Of a DNA stretch of 64,000 nt, positions 1 through 24,699 are shown one piece after another. The translations under genes were made by a program, and so were the position numbers. The stretch spans positions 45,554,117 through 45,618,116 of the forward strand of contig JACMZG010001908.1 of assembly GCA_018340805.1 (NCBI GenBank). Reading direction: 5' to 3'. Origin of the DNA: Microvelia longipes (Eukaryota > Arthropoda > Insecta > Hemiptera > Veliidae). Numbering within the stretch: the stretch's first letter is position 1; each line of letters begins with the position of its first letter. The notes beneath the pieces were generated by a model that had not been told where the DNA came from, did no database searches, and was given only the letters and a program-made list of their open reading frames with translations.

Positions 1-78
1 TGCCGATGCATTTTATTTCTGCGTGCATTTTTAAATTTGAAAAAACGCTCATGAATTATTCCTCAACCAAGTTAGAAT

Positions 79-184
79 ACTAGTAGAATGAGCGTGAATG
101 GAGTCCATCATAAATAATAAAAGAAATGAAGTCTCTCCACAAAACAAAACTTTATTGGCAAAGCGCTTTCAACCTCTAGAGGCC
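79..184 (-). repeat. Inverted copy of the PLE end at its 5' border
   Basis: This stretch is the near-exact reverse complement of 638-745, i.e. the end of the pseudo-LTR plus the first bases of the body (CTACTAGTAGAATGAGCG reading outward). A short inverted segment ahead of the 5' pseudo-LTR is a known PLE architecture. It breaks inside the hammerhead stem II (GGCCTC), so only the 3' part of the ribozyme sequence is present in this copy. Confidence 0.85.
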
Positions 185-204
185 TCAATTAGAAAATTTT
201 TTGG

Positions 205-711
205 AATTTTTTTAGAAAAATTAGAAATTGAAAGAAGTCAGAACAGAGTTGGCGATCTGAACATAAATGAGAGAGTGGAATCTACGCCCTTACTGAGAGC
301 TATGCTACAAGCGCCGTCGCCTCCTACTGTCAGTCTGACTCTAATACCTAATAAGAAAACATAGACTCACTTCTCTACTTCTTTAACATCTCAACGGTAA
401 ATTTTTTCATTTATCATTTTAATTTATTCATTATTTTATTTTGTTATTATTTATTTATTTTTATTTAGGTTTTTCCTTTATTACAATTATATAACATATT
501 TTATCTCCTATGTATTTTATTCATTATGCTTTATTATGTTTATATTTATTTATTTAGTTATTTATTGTATTTTTTATTTTATTTTTTCGCTTTATTTATT
601 CTATTGTAACTTGTTTGTTAGGTTTGCACTGATGATGGCCTCTAGTTAGGTTGAAAGCGCTTTGCCAATAAAGTTTTGTTTTGTGGAGAGACTTCCTTTC
701 TTTTATTATTT
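205..711 (+). repeat. Upstream PLE pseudo-LTR
   Basis: Repeats the sequence at 3241-3752: the last roughly 50 codons of the element's reading frame (ending SLTLIPNKKT, stop at 362-364), then a T-rich tract with many TTTATT words, then the hammerhead motif and the tail GTGGAGAGACTTCC. The reading frame at 98-364 is therefore not a separate gene: its first part reads through the inverted segment and its last part is the duplicated end of the endonuclease ORF. Confidence 0.85.
619..672 (+). ncRNA. Hammerhead ribozyme motif (type I, short palindromic stem III), upstream pLTR
   Basis: The core box CTGATGA is at 629-635 and GAAA at 653-656. Stem II is GGCCT/AGGTT (with G-U pairs and one extra T after the first box). 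Stem III is the self-complementary AGCGCT (656-661), which can only form well between two molecules. The cleavage position would fall after T662. Stem I pairs TGC and AAT (663-665, 667-669) with GCA and GTT (626-628, 622-624) across one internal mismatch. Minimal type I hammerheads that work as dimers are known in PLE pseudo-LTRs. Activity here is inferred. Confidence 0.75.
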
Positions 712-3397
712 ATGATGGACTCCATTCACGCTCATTCTACTAGTATAGTTACGGCAGGTCGAGCCAACCCGAGCGATTCGAACTTTTCAAGTAAGTTTAA
801 TAGAATAAGTAGAGACACTCTTATAGAAATAGATTTGTATGATAACAACAAATTGAAAGGTAAATACAAATATTTACTAATTAAAGAAGAATTAGCGAAA
901 AAGAATATATGGTTTATTAACCAGTGTATTAAACTATGTATGATCCCAATCTTCCTTCTAAGGTTTGGCGTTAATAAACTAAATGTTTCTATTAGCTTTA
1001 AGAACAAAGTTTGCAACCTATTATTAAAAGAAGAACTGCATCAATGGTATGCAATACGAGATAACACTAGGCATTATTACTTGTACATTAGAAGAAAACT
1101 TGTAAACATAAACGGGGACAGCAGTATAGATATGTTAGATTCTAATATAAATATTGTGGTTACTAATAAAGGTTCACGTAAACAAATTAATCTTGAGTCG
1201 AAAATCAATAGATTAAAATTGTCATCATTGGAAAATAAAAACAAAGACAACAATATTATTCATCAAGGTACGCCCCGTACTACTGTAAACTCCCCTATGA
1301 CGTCATCAAGTTCCCTAACTAGTGCACCTTGTTCTATTATCCCTCCTACGACGTCACATAGTGCAAGTAATATCCCTTCAACAGAGTCTCATAGTTTTCA
1401 TCCGCGCACTCAGTTTATTAATATTGATCCTAATCTATTTAACAAAGAAGAAAAAAGTATGTTGGATAATGGTTTAAAGTTTTGTCCAAACTTTATTCCA
1501 ACTTATAATGATCTAGCTCATCTTGCGTCAGCAGTGGATTCTATACCCCAAATAAATAATAATATTAAAACTGAATGTGCAAAATATTTAACTAAGTCTT
1601 TAGAAAATAACCATAATATCAGTCAGTCTCAAATTCATCAAATAAATAAGGACAAAAAAACGCTAAAAAATATAAAGAAGAAAATCACTGATGAAAATCT
1701 TATTGTTATAAAAGCGGATAAAGGAAACTGTACTGTCGTTATGGATAAAGCTGAATATTCTACTAAAGTAAAAACCTTTTTAACTGTAAATAAATACCAA
1801 AAATTAGAAGAAGATCCTACTAACAGTTTTCAAGATAGAGTTAAAAATTTCTTAAAGTCTAATAAAACTATTTTTCCTGAAAATTTTTACCCACTTAGCC
1901 TTAAGAAAATGAACCCGTTGCCTCCTAGATTTTACGGAATCATCAAAGTTCACAAAAATAATAAAATAAGGCCAATTCTTCCTTTTTGTGGGTCGCCAAC
2001 AGAAGACTTGGGAAAATTTTGCAACAAACTGTATCAACGTGTAACTGATTTTAAAGCCAAAGATTCGGTGAACAATAGTCTAGAGTTTATAAATTTTTAC
2101 AATCCCTTCAGCTTCCTAAACATATATTTTGGTCTCATTTGACGTCGTAGATTTATTTACCAGTATTCCTTCGGATATATGCCTTAAACTTTTAAAACCT
2201 ATTTTGGAACAAAAATCGTCTGACATAATTTTTAACGTTGAGCTTATAGAAGCATTAGAACTGTGCCTGAGTCAGGACTATTTTTGTTACGACGGCGAAT
2301 TTTATAGTGGTAAAGGCGGCCTTGCTATGGGTGCACCTCTATCAGCTTTAGGTGCTAATGTTTATATGCCATATTTCTACTGTGAATACGTCAACGACCG
2401 TCATAATCCGTTTCGTAAACATATATATTTATGGAAGAGGTATGTAGATGATGTTTTCGTCATTTGGACCGGGACCTCAGAACAACTTCTTTCTTTTCTT
2501 GATTATTTGAATGGTTGTAGAAAATCTATCAATTTTACAATCGAAGTTGAAGAAAAAGGAAAACTTAACTTTTTGGACATTTCAGTTTTAAGAAAAGAAT
2601 AAGGTTTAAGGTTCGAAATTTACCGTAAACCCACCGCAACGGATAACGTCATTTCAGCCAATTCCCAACACCCTTGGATCCACAAGATGGCTGCATTTAA
2701 CGCGTTAGTTCATCGACTGCTTACCTTTCCTCTTGATGACCTAGCTTATAATAAAGAACTAAAGACTATTCACGACATAGCTTTAGCCAATGGTTATAAA
2801 TTAAATATTATCGATAACCTTATTAGGAAAAAGAACCGTAAATTGGCACTCAAAGCTATGACTGAAGAAATGGAGAACGACCAAGACAACCTTCAGTGGT
2901 GTTCTATCCCCTACTTAGGCCCCTCTTTCTCAGCGTATTGCTTCCGTGCTTAAAAAGAGTAATTACAAAGTAAGCTTTTGTTCTAAAACGTTAAGGACTC
3001 TTTTAAGCAGTGTAAAAGACCTATACCACCTTTATATAGAAGCGGCATTTATATGGTACAATGTGGCATATGCCAAGCTGAATACTTAGGCCAAACTGGT
3101 AGAAATATAATTACGAGGGCAAAAGAGCATAAATCAAGGGCCAACAGCAAATTTTACTAACATTTATTATCTGAAAACCACTTTAATGGGCCCCATACAG
3201 TTGGTTGTCTTCATTTTGTAAATAAAGGTCGCAAGATGGATTTTTTAGAAAAATTAGAAATTGAAAGAAGTCAGAACAGAGTTGGCGATCTGAACATAAA
3301 TGAGAGAGGGGAATCTACGCCCTTACTGAGAGCTATGCTACAAGCGCCGTCGCCTCCTACTGTCAGTCTGACTCTAATACCTAATAAGAAAACATAG
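712..3397 (+). pseudogene. PLE reverse transcriptase / GIY-YIG endonuclease ORF, broken
   Basis: The first ATG usable in the body is at 712; the frame is open to 2142 and carries an N-terminal low-complexity Ser/Thr/Pro stretch, then KADKGNCTVVMDK and RFYGIIKVHKNNKIRPI. The reading continues in another frame from about 2120 (VSFDVVDLFTSIP, GLAMGAPLSALGANVY, YVDDVFVIW, LNFLDISV), passes a TAA at 2600-2602, and resumes to about 2920. After a further shift (about 2925) a stretch through IASVLKKSNYKVSF is seen, and a final shift leads to the GIY-YIG domain from about 3046 (GIYMVQCGICQAEYLGQTGR), which has one stop at 3158-3160 and ends at 3395-3397. At least three frameshifts (two near 2095-2125) and two in-frame stops make it a pseudogene. 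Confidence 0.9.
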
Positions 3398-3752
3398 ACT
3401 CACTTCTCTACTTCTTTAACATCTCAACGGTAAATTTTTCATTTATCATTTTATTTTATTCATTATTTTATTTTGGTTATTATTTTTTATTTTTTATTTA
3501 GGTTTTCCTTTTATTACAATTATATACGTACATATTTTATCTCCTATGTATTTTATTCATTATGCTTTATTTATGTTTATATTTATTTATTTAGTTTTAT
3601 TTATTGTATTTTTTATTTTATTTTTTCGCTTTATTTATTCTATTGTAACTTGTTTGTTAGGTTTTGTACTGATGATGGCCTCTAGTTAGGTTGAAAGCGC
3701 TTTGCCAATAAAGTTTTGTTTTGTGGAGAGACTTCCTTTCTTTTATTATTCA
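3241..3752 (+). repeat. Downstream PLE pseudo-LTR (element 3' end)
   Basis: Direct repeat of 205-711. It starts inside the endonuclease ORF, contains the ORF stop, the T-rich tract and the second hammerhead motif, and ends at the run TTTTATTATT (about 3750), after which unrelated sequence starts (CAATAGTTAG). Confidence 0.85.
3659..3712 (+). ncRNA. Hammerhead ribozyme motif, downstream pLTR
   Basis: Same motif as at 619-672: CTGATGA at 3669-3675, GAAA at 3693-3696, palindromic stem III AGCGCT, inferred cleavage after T3702. The C at stem I position 2.2 is T here (TGTA instead of TGCA ahead of the first box), which keeps a G-U pair, so the fold is preserved. Confidence 0.7.
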
Positions 3753-3759
3753 ATAGTTA

Positions 3760-4494
3760 GAAGGTTAAATTATTTGAGATTGATGTGTTAAAACCTTAAA
3801 CACTAATACTATGTGGGTCCTCTTAAGTATTTAAACAAAATCATCAAAAATAGCAGCATACAAAAGTTATGTACAGAAATGGTTAACAATTTTGATTTTC
3901 CAGCTGGCAGAAAAAAAAACATTTACTGTTTGTAAAAGCTAATTAGTATTTTCCTGACCTCTCAAAAAGAAACAGACACATAAAGAAGGTATTACATACC
4001 TAGGCCATGGAGTAATATATTTAAAACTAATCAGTGACCTAGGGATATAAAGTTACATTTATAATATATTGGATTACACTTGAAACTTTCTACTTAGGGT
4101 CTAATTTCACTGGATATTTAACTAAGATTTGAAAATGTGGTTTTCACTTTGTATTAACATAACATTACATTTCTTGTTATGTTGATATCATCAAATGTAT
4201 CATCATAACATGACTAGATACAAACATGACATATTATCATAACATGACATATTAGTATCATAACAAGACATGACACAAACATGACATATTAGTATCATAA
4301 CAAGACATGACACAAACATGACATATTAGTATCATAACAAGACATGACACAAACATGACATATTAGTATCATAAATGCCGAGTATAGTCATAACATGTCG
4401 CCATATTAACATGAGAAAAATAATAATTGCAAGAAAACTCCAAAAAGTCAAAGCCAGTGATTAAATGGAAGGTAGTAAAATAAAAACTAAATAC
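3760..4494. other. Probable ema intron 8 sequence; no coding exon seen
   Basis: AT-rich sequence between the PLE and ema exon 8. No acceptor followed by a CLEC16A-like reading could be found on the minus strand. The only structured part is the tandem array at 4253-4373. Confidence 0.5.
4253..4373. repeat. 37-bp tandem repeat
   Basis: About 3.3 near-identical copies of a 37-bp unit containing TATCATAACAAGACATGACA, preceded by degenerate half-units from about 4140 (CATAACATGACATATTA). It is non-coding. Confidence 0.85.
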
Positions 4495-11982
<7,488 letters not shown>

Positions 11983-11999
11983 GTTTTAGATATTTTAGG

Positions 12000-12533
12000 T
12001 GACACTAAATAAGAGAAAATTTCACATAATTAAACGGAACAAAAAAGGAAAAGTTATGAGGATGATTATTTTGATTAATAATAATTTTTATCAAATGTTC
12101 CTTGACAACTATCGATATCACTGAATCGATTATAGAATGAGAATCGATCGTAGAGTTTAGCTACGCGCCAAATTTAAAACTAATTTGATTTTAAGTTAAT
12201 TTCATCAGTAAAATAAAAACTGACAACGATAAATTAACAACAGTAATAAGGCATCAATGAGACTTAACTTGAGATTTGTTCAAAATCAAATGAAGCGAAC
12301 GAGTTACACAAAATATATAACTGAAAATAAAAGTAGTTTCAAAAAGGTAAAATTGCTGTTACAACGTTTATTCCAATTCTCACATGTGAGGTTCATAGCA
12401 CGAAGCGCAGTATAGCACATTTGTTTCAGCATTTATGATATGCCAAGGATGATATGACAGCGGCTGGTGTGCATTTACAACCATTGGAATTCGATAGCAA
12501 ATTTGTAAAGTAACCTGACGTCACATTTTACAA
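12000..12533 (-). promoter_or_regulatory. Probable ema 5' UTR / promoter with DRE motif TATCGATA
   Basis: TATCGATA at 12110-12117, 128 bp upstream of the ema ATG, is the exact DREF-binding element of insect housekeeping promoters (Ohler motif 2). A second ATCGAT lies at about 12123. No TATA box is evident. Further upstream the sequence runs into the transposon nest. Confidence 0.45.
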
Positions 12534-13355
12534 AGGCCCGTCTACAATCTTAAGTTAAGTTAGGAAGAATCGAAGAAGTGAAGAATTCCTCAGGAAGAAT
12601 CGAAGAAGTGAAGAATTTTTCACTTAGAACAAACTATTTTGAAATTCCCGCTCTTTAGACTTAAGAGATCCGTAAACACGTCTACAACCTCTGAGTTGTT
12701 AAGTCAAGTTTTAAAGTTACAATTACACATATAGCTGTATTTAGACTACTTTTCTTCCTACCGTCTACACACATTTTATTTATTTACTTATTGTAACAAC
12801 GAGCAGAGCTCAATAACAATTTTAATACAATTTAAATAAACATAAACTACTAATAAACTACTTTTCTTTCTACCGTCAACACACATTTTATTTATTATTT
12901 ATGGTAACAACGAGCAGAGCTCAATAACAATTTTAATACAATTTAAATAACCATTGCTTTTTCAATGATCTTTCCTTCCATTTTTTAAAGACTTTTTGCA
13001 AATATTTTTTTAATTTACTTCTAAAATCGACCGTGTTTTATTTATTTTAATTAATAAATAAAATCAAAATGGATGAGGTAATTGTTGGGAGCGTTATTTT
13101 CCTTATCTCTAGTATGTCTACAGACGTAGGAACCAAATCCATTTCAAAAACTATATAATTCAAAAATAAAAAGAAAAATATATATTATATAAAAAATATT
13201 CAAACAAACAAAACAATCACATATTCAAATAATCACATATTCAAACAACAACAATCAAAACAATCACATCACATCGTTTACAAAATATTGTAATCATTCA
13301 AAAACAGATAACGTAGTACATTCTTCTTTAAGTAACTTATAAAAAACCATTCTTA

Positions 13356-14829
13356 AGGCCCGTCTACAATCTTAAGTTAAGTTAGGAAGAATCGAAGAAG
13401 TGAAGAATTCCTCAGGAAGAATCGAAGAAGTGAAGAATTTCTCACTTAGAACAAACTATTTTGAAATTCCCGCTCTTTAGACTTAAGAGATCCGTATACA
13501 CGTCTACAACCTCTGAGTTGTTAAGTCAAGTTTTAAAGTTACAATTACACATATAGCTGTATTTAGACTACTTTTCTTCCTACCGTCTACACACATTTTA
13601 TTTATTTACTTAGGGTGCATTCGCGATGCTCGAGCGCTCAGAGCACTCGGGTCAGTGTGTTCAGTGGTGGAGGGGGATGGTGGGGACAAAAATTCCCCCA
13701 CCATCGTACTGACCACACTTGGTCTTGCGAACGCGTTTTATTCAGGCTTGTGTGTACAGTTATTAGGTTATGTTACTGTTGTTGTCATTTTTCAAAAATT
13801 CAATCATTTAATTAAAAGTAAAACGTATAAATTAAAGAGAAACAGCACAAAACAGCAGAAACACAACACAGAAACAGCACAGCACAGTACATGTGAATAT
13901 AAAGGTGAAATAAAATTTTGTATTTCCCGCTAAGAAGGTTTCAATTGAATAGGAGTGGGGAGAAGTGATCGAACTGAACCTGCCGAAAGCACGATTAGTA
14001 GGATCAGTCCCACCACTACTATCCTGGCTTCCCGCTTCTTTTGGCTCCTCCCCCTGGCAACGCCTCTGAGCACAATCGTGGTAACTAGAAAACACCTCTT
14101 GTTCAGAACGCTCTGAGCGCTCGAGCGTCGCGAATGCACCCTTATTGTAACAACGAGCAGAGCCCAATAACAATTTTAATACAATTTAAATAAACATAAA
14201 CTACTAATAAACTACTTTTCTTTCTACCGTCAACACACATTTTATTTATTTATTTATTTATGGTAACAACGAGCAGAGCTCAATAACAATTTTAATACAA
14301 TTTAAATAACCATTGCTTTTTCAATGATCTTTCCTTCCATTTTAAAGACTTTTTGCAAATATTTTTTAATTTACTTCTAAAATCGACCGTGTTTTATTTA
14401 TTTTAATTAATAAATAAAATCAAAATGGATGAGGTAATTGTTGGGAGCGTTATTTTCCTTATCTCTAGTATGTCTACAGACGTAGGAACCTCATCCATTT
14501 CAAAAACTATATAATTCAAAAATAAAAAGAAAAATATATATTATATAAAAAAATATTCAAACAAACAAAACAATCACATATTCAAATAATTACATATTCA
14601 AACAACAACAATCAAAACAATCACATCACATCGTTTACAAAATATTGTAATCATTCAAAAACAGATAACGTAGTACATTCTTCTTTAAGTAACTTATAAA
14701 AAACCATTCTTATGGTTTTCTTAAGTCAAAAGAGCGGGAAAAAGAATTATTTAAGAAGAAAAAGAGATTTTGAAAAATTCTTCACTTCTTCAATTCTTCC
14801 TAACTTAACTTAAGATTGTAGACGGGCCT
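13356..14829. mobile_element. Second copy of the same transposon inserted into the first (nest level 2)
   Basis: Same termini as the outer element (AGGCCCGTC at 13356; GACGGGCCT ending 14829). It interrupts the outer element's right part at TTATGGTTTTC: TTA is present at 13353-13355 and again at 14830-14832, a perfect 3-bp target duplication. Both copies share an internal duplication (GTAACAACGAGCAGAG occurring twice in each) and a 120-bp right end, hence the tandem look of 14710-14829 and 14830-14949. Confidence 0.85.
13613..14141. mobile_element. TIR element inserted into the second copy (nest level 3)
   Basis: Terminal inverted repeats of about 31 bp starting GGGTGCATTCGCGAYGCTCG and continuing AGCGCTCAGAGC. 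TTA target duplication at 13610-13612 and 14142-14144; the uninterrupted site is visible at the equivalent place in the outer copy (TTTATTTACTTATTGTAAC). 529 bp, GC-richer than its surroundings, and the short ORFs inside do not resemble a transposase. TTA/TWA duplication and GGG ends suit PIF/Harbinger MITEs. Confidence 0.85.
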
Positions 14830-15063
14830 TTATGGTTTTCTTAAGTCAAAAGAGCGGGAAAAAGAATTATTTAAGAAGAAAAAGAGATTTTGAAAAATTC
14901 TTCACTTCTTCAATTCTTCCTAACTTAACTTAAGATTGTAGACGGGCCTCAAGTCTTTTGTTAAGTTTATCTAAGCTGTTAAATTATTGTTTAAAGTCTT
15001 TTGTACTATCTTATTAAGTTAGGAAGTAATAATTTTTATCGCATAACTACTGTTGTTACCAAT

Positions 15064-22086
<7,023 letters not shown>

Positions 22087-22156
22087 ATCTTATTTATAGG
22101 TGTACTGTTTTTTTAAAACAATCCTTGTCTCCATTATCACATATAACTATTATTAA

Positions 22157-22162
22157 AATAAA
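22157..22162 (+). terminator. DHPS poly(A) signal AATAAA
   Basis: First canonical AATAAA after the DHPS stop codon, 71 bp downstream. An AATAAA overlapping the stop (22079-22084) is too close to be the main signal. Confidence 0.55.
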
Positions 22163-22905
22163 GTAATGCTCTGTAATATTGATATTCATTTTAAAGCATA
22201 TTGACAGTGGCGGGTATAACGCCGGGGCACTGCTCTGACTATTTTCAACATCAACATTTGTAGGGGGTATCATAACAAGGATTTAACCCCCCCCCCCTTC
22301 CTATATTATCCATACTTCAACTATTCTACATGAAAATGAGCAATTAAATACTAATTACTGATTGAGAAATGAAAAGTGAGATACAAATGCCGCTTGGTCA
22401 ACAAATACTTCTAAATAGAACCAGATATTAAAAGGAAAAAGAAAGATAGTAGTCATGCTAGCCAAATCTATAAACTTGATCATTTGGTTGAGTTTAAAAG
22501 TCATGAACACAGATAAATTAATGAAATGTATCTAATTTGTTTGCCTCCCTGAAAAATCATATTAGTGCGAAGTTTCAACTTGCACTAATATGAGTTTTTG
22601 TTAAAGTTTAGATGCCTCGGCATCTAATCTTCATGGCAAATGATGTTGAAAAATGCCCAAAAACAATGGGATTCTTGACATAACTCTGAAACTTATACCA
22701 ATAGCCTCAGTACCATTCTTTTTTAATTCACTGATTACCTAAAAACATTTATGGTATAAAATACCTTAAATGTCATCATCTAGTTTAACTACTATACCAC
22801 AAAGCAGTGCCAATAGTACCTAATGGTGGATTTGTCGGCTGTTGTTTTACAACAGCTAAAATTATATTCTGCTATTTATGGTAATAGTAGTTAAACTGAA
22901 CTCCC
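22163..22905. other. Intergenic, no gene seen
   Basis: AT-rich, with a poly-C run at 22289-22297 and a short inverted repeat around 22560-22595 (CATATTAGTGCGAAG / CTTGCACTAATATG). Nothing coding. Confidence 0.6.
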
Positions 22906-22930
22906 CATGATTAAAAGCTGGAGTCAAAAC

Positions 22931-23170
22931 GCTGTTTTCACTGCTAACCCCTTTATTTTTGCTGTTTTCACTGCTAACCCCTTTATTTTTGCTGTTTTCA
23001 CTGCTAACCCCTTTATTTTGGCTGTTTTCATTGCTAACCCCTTTATTTTTGCTGTTTTCACTGCTAACCCCTTTATTTTTGCTGTTTTCACTGCTAACCC
23101 CTTTATTTTGGCTGTTTTCACTGCAAACCCCTTTACTTTTGCCGTTTTCCCTGCTAACCCCTTTATTTCT
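22931..23170. repeat. 30-bp minisatellite, 8 copies
   Basis: Eight head-to-tail copies of a 30-bp unit (GCTGTTTTCACTGCTAACCC + CTTTATTTTT), with up to five substitutions in any copy and no indels. Because 30 is a multiple of three, several frames stay open on both strands (for example AVFTANPFIF plus strand, MKTAKIKGLA minus strand). No spacers, so it is not a CRISPR array. Confidence 0.95.
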
Positions 23171-23757
23171 ACATCACTTCGTTAAAATTAACTTCTCTCA
23201 GGAATTTAATTAAGAATACAATTTAAAAATAAATACTCTATTTAATAATGAGGCATACATTTAAAAAAAAACAGCTGCCCCATCCTCAGTTTTTTACATA
23301 GAAATAGGCCAATTATGAGAACATGAGCTTTCCTGCCCAGCCTTTAGTGTTATATGCCTCTAATGCTTACATGGAGTACCAAGTTGGTCTACTAGAAGAG
23401 TCAGGGGAGGGGGGATGCAAATGCTTTTAAGAAAAAAGGCTGTAATTTTACATCTCCCCTTTTGATATAATAATCAATAATCTTTCTTTGGTAATAGGAT
23501 ACAATATTGAAAATGGCAACAATCAAAAAATATATTTGTTTCCAGATATTAATATTTATTTAATACAAATAAAATAACAGGTAGATGAAAACTATACATT
23601 TGACTTGATAGCAGTGTACAAATAAAAATTAAAATGCATTAATTTTAATAAAAAAATCAAAATTAACAACAAGATAAGAGTTAGGTTGATACAGAATGAT
23701 GCCATAAATATCTATTTTCTAGAGCATATTGAGGATTCTGCTTCACTAATTAGGGAT

Positions 23758-24630
23758 TTAATCATTAAGGGCAGCAGCACCAGAAATAATTTCAATGAGT
23801 TCTCCGGTGATGACAGCTTGTCGAGTACGATTGAATTTCAATGTAAGCTGACCAATGACTTCAGCAGCGTTCTTAGATGCATTGTCCATGGACGTCATCC
23901 TGGAAGACTGCTCGCTGCAGGCACCTTCCTTCATGGCATAGTACAAAAGAGATGCCAAGGAGAATTCCATGTAGCTTTGAACTACATCATCGTCTAATGA
24001 ATCATAAACAGTGATTTTGGGGGCAGCCATAACAGCTGATTTGCTGAAAAGAGGCATTTCAGTCATGGTGTATGACACAACAGACTTAAATTTGTTGAAC
24101 AGAATTTTACCGGTGCTGAACTCTTGTTGGGACACTTGTTGAGCAATTCTAGCAGCATCCAAAAATGTGGGAGGCAATCGTCCAACTTCATTGGCAACCA
24201 TAACAATATTTTTATTGAATAATCTTTGTAAGATATTCCTGGACTTGTCGCCGATACAAACTACCTTGGTGTTATCAGGACTTTCGCAAATTTCGTTTCG
24301 TACACCTTTTGAAACCTGAGTGTGAACAGCACCACACAGACCCCTATCAGATGTGACAGCGACAAGAAGTTTGTCAGATTTCTCGGCACTGGGTTCTAAC
24401 TCGAGCTTTTCGAAAAACAATTTCGCACCTTCTCCGTAAGGTCTGGCCTGTTTTAGGTCTTTTTCGGCTTTAGCATATTTAGCAGCTGATACCATTTTCA
24501 TGGATTGAGTGATTTTTTGGGTACTTTTAACACCCTTAAGTCTGATTGAGATAGCTTTAAGTGTGGCCATACCTCTGTTCTGGTTGACGTTTCCATTGTT
24601 TAAAACTAAGACAGTGGCTCTTCCAAACAT
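23758..24630 (-). CDS. ATPsyngamma: Mitochondrial F1-ATPase gamma subunit
   Basis: Central rotating shaft of mitochondrial ATP synthase: its coiled-coil N- and C-termini run through the alpha3-beta3 hexamer and couple proton flow to catalysis. 290 residues (family about 290-300), ATG at 24628-24630. An upstream TTG gives a slightly longer frame, but the ATG yields the expected targeting peptide MFGRATVLVLNNGNVNQNRG. Mature start ATLKAISIRLKGVKSTQKIT and MKMVSAAKYAKAE form the N-terminal helix; ITSDRGLCG-like VTSDRGLCGAVH, then the C-terminal helix with MTSMDNASKNAAEVI and NRTRQAVITGELIEIISGAA. No intron interrupts the frame and all key blocks are intact, so it reads as functional. Convergent with DHPS. 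Confidence 0.97.
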   Translation of the reverse strand: MFGRATVLVLNNGNVNQNRGMATLKAISIRLKGVKSTQKITQSMKMVSAAKYAKAEKDLKQARPYGEGAKLFFEKLELEPSAEKSDKLLVAVTSDRGLCGAVHTQVSKGVRNEICESPDNTKVVCIGDKSRNILQRLFNKNIVMVANEVGRLPPTFLDAARIAQQVSQQEFSTGKILFNKFKSVVSYTMTEMPLFSKSAVMAAPKITVYDSLDDDVVQSYMEFSLASLLYYAMKEGACSEQSSRMTSMDNASKNAAEVIGQLTLKFNRTRQAVITGELIEIISGAAALND

Positions 24631-24699
24631 TTTGATAAAAAACAACTAACTATAACACTTATATACAAAAGTTAAATCAAATTTACCGATACTATTTCC

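Larger units (their letters stand above)
79..3752 (+). mobile_element. Penelope-like element (PLE) with GIY-YIG endonuclease, decayed
   Basis: Retroelement coding for a reverse transcriptase related to telomerase RT plus a C-terminal GIY-YIG endonuclease. The order is: an inverted copy of the element's own end (79-184), an upstream pseudo-LTR (about 205-711), the coding body, and a downstream pseudo-LTR (about 3241-3752). The two pseudo-LTRs share the end of the coding frame, a T-rich tract and a hammerhead motif, with small indels between them. RT motifs YVDDVFVIW and LNFLDISV and an upstream KADKGNCTVVMDK motif are typical of the family. Several frameshifts and stops make it non-autonomous now. 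It lies on the 3' side of ema exon 8 and on the opposite strand, so it probably sits in an ema intron. Family-level call is secure; the clade within EN-containing PLEs is not determined. Confidence 0.93.
12534..14949. mobile_element. Outer DNA transposon (nest level 1), non-autonomous, 3-bp TSD
   Basis: Left end AGGCCCGTCTACAATCTTAA at 12534, right end its complement finishing at 14949. The direct repeat CAA borders both sides (12531-12533, 14950-14952). Its own sequence is 12534-13355 plus 14833-14949; everything between is the second copy and its insert. Own length is about 940 bp. No transposase ORF. A 3-bp target duplication is typical of PIF/Harbinger-type elements, but the superfamily is inferred only. 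Confidence 0.8.

Noticed and set aside
98..364. 88-codon frame as an independent gene
   Set aside because: It is the duplicated end of the PLE endonuclease frame plus the inverted segment.
13655..14173. ORFs of 66-113 codons inside the innermost transposon
   Set aside because: They read across the inverted ends and host DNA, resemble no transposase, and overlap each other on both strands.
22931..23170. CRISPR-like regular repeats
   Set aside because: 30-bp units are contiguous with no spacers, and the genome is eukaryotic; it is a minisatellite.
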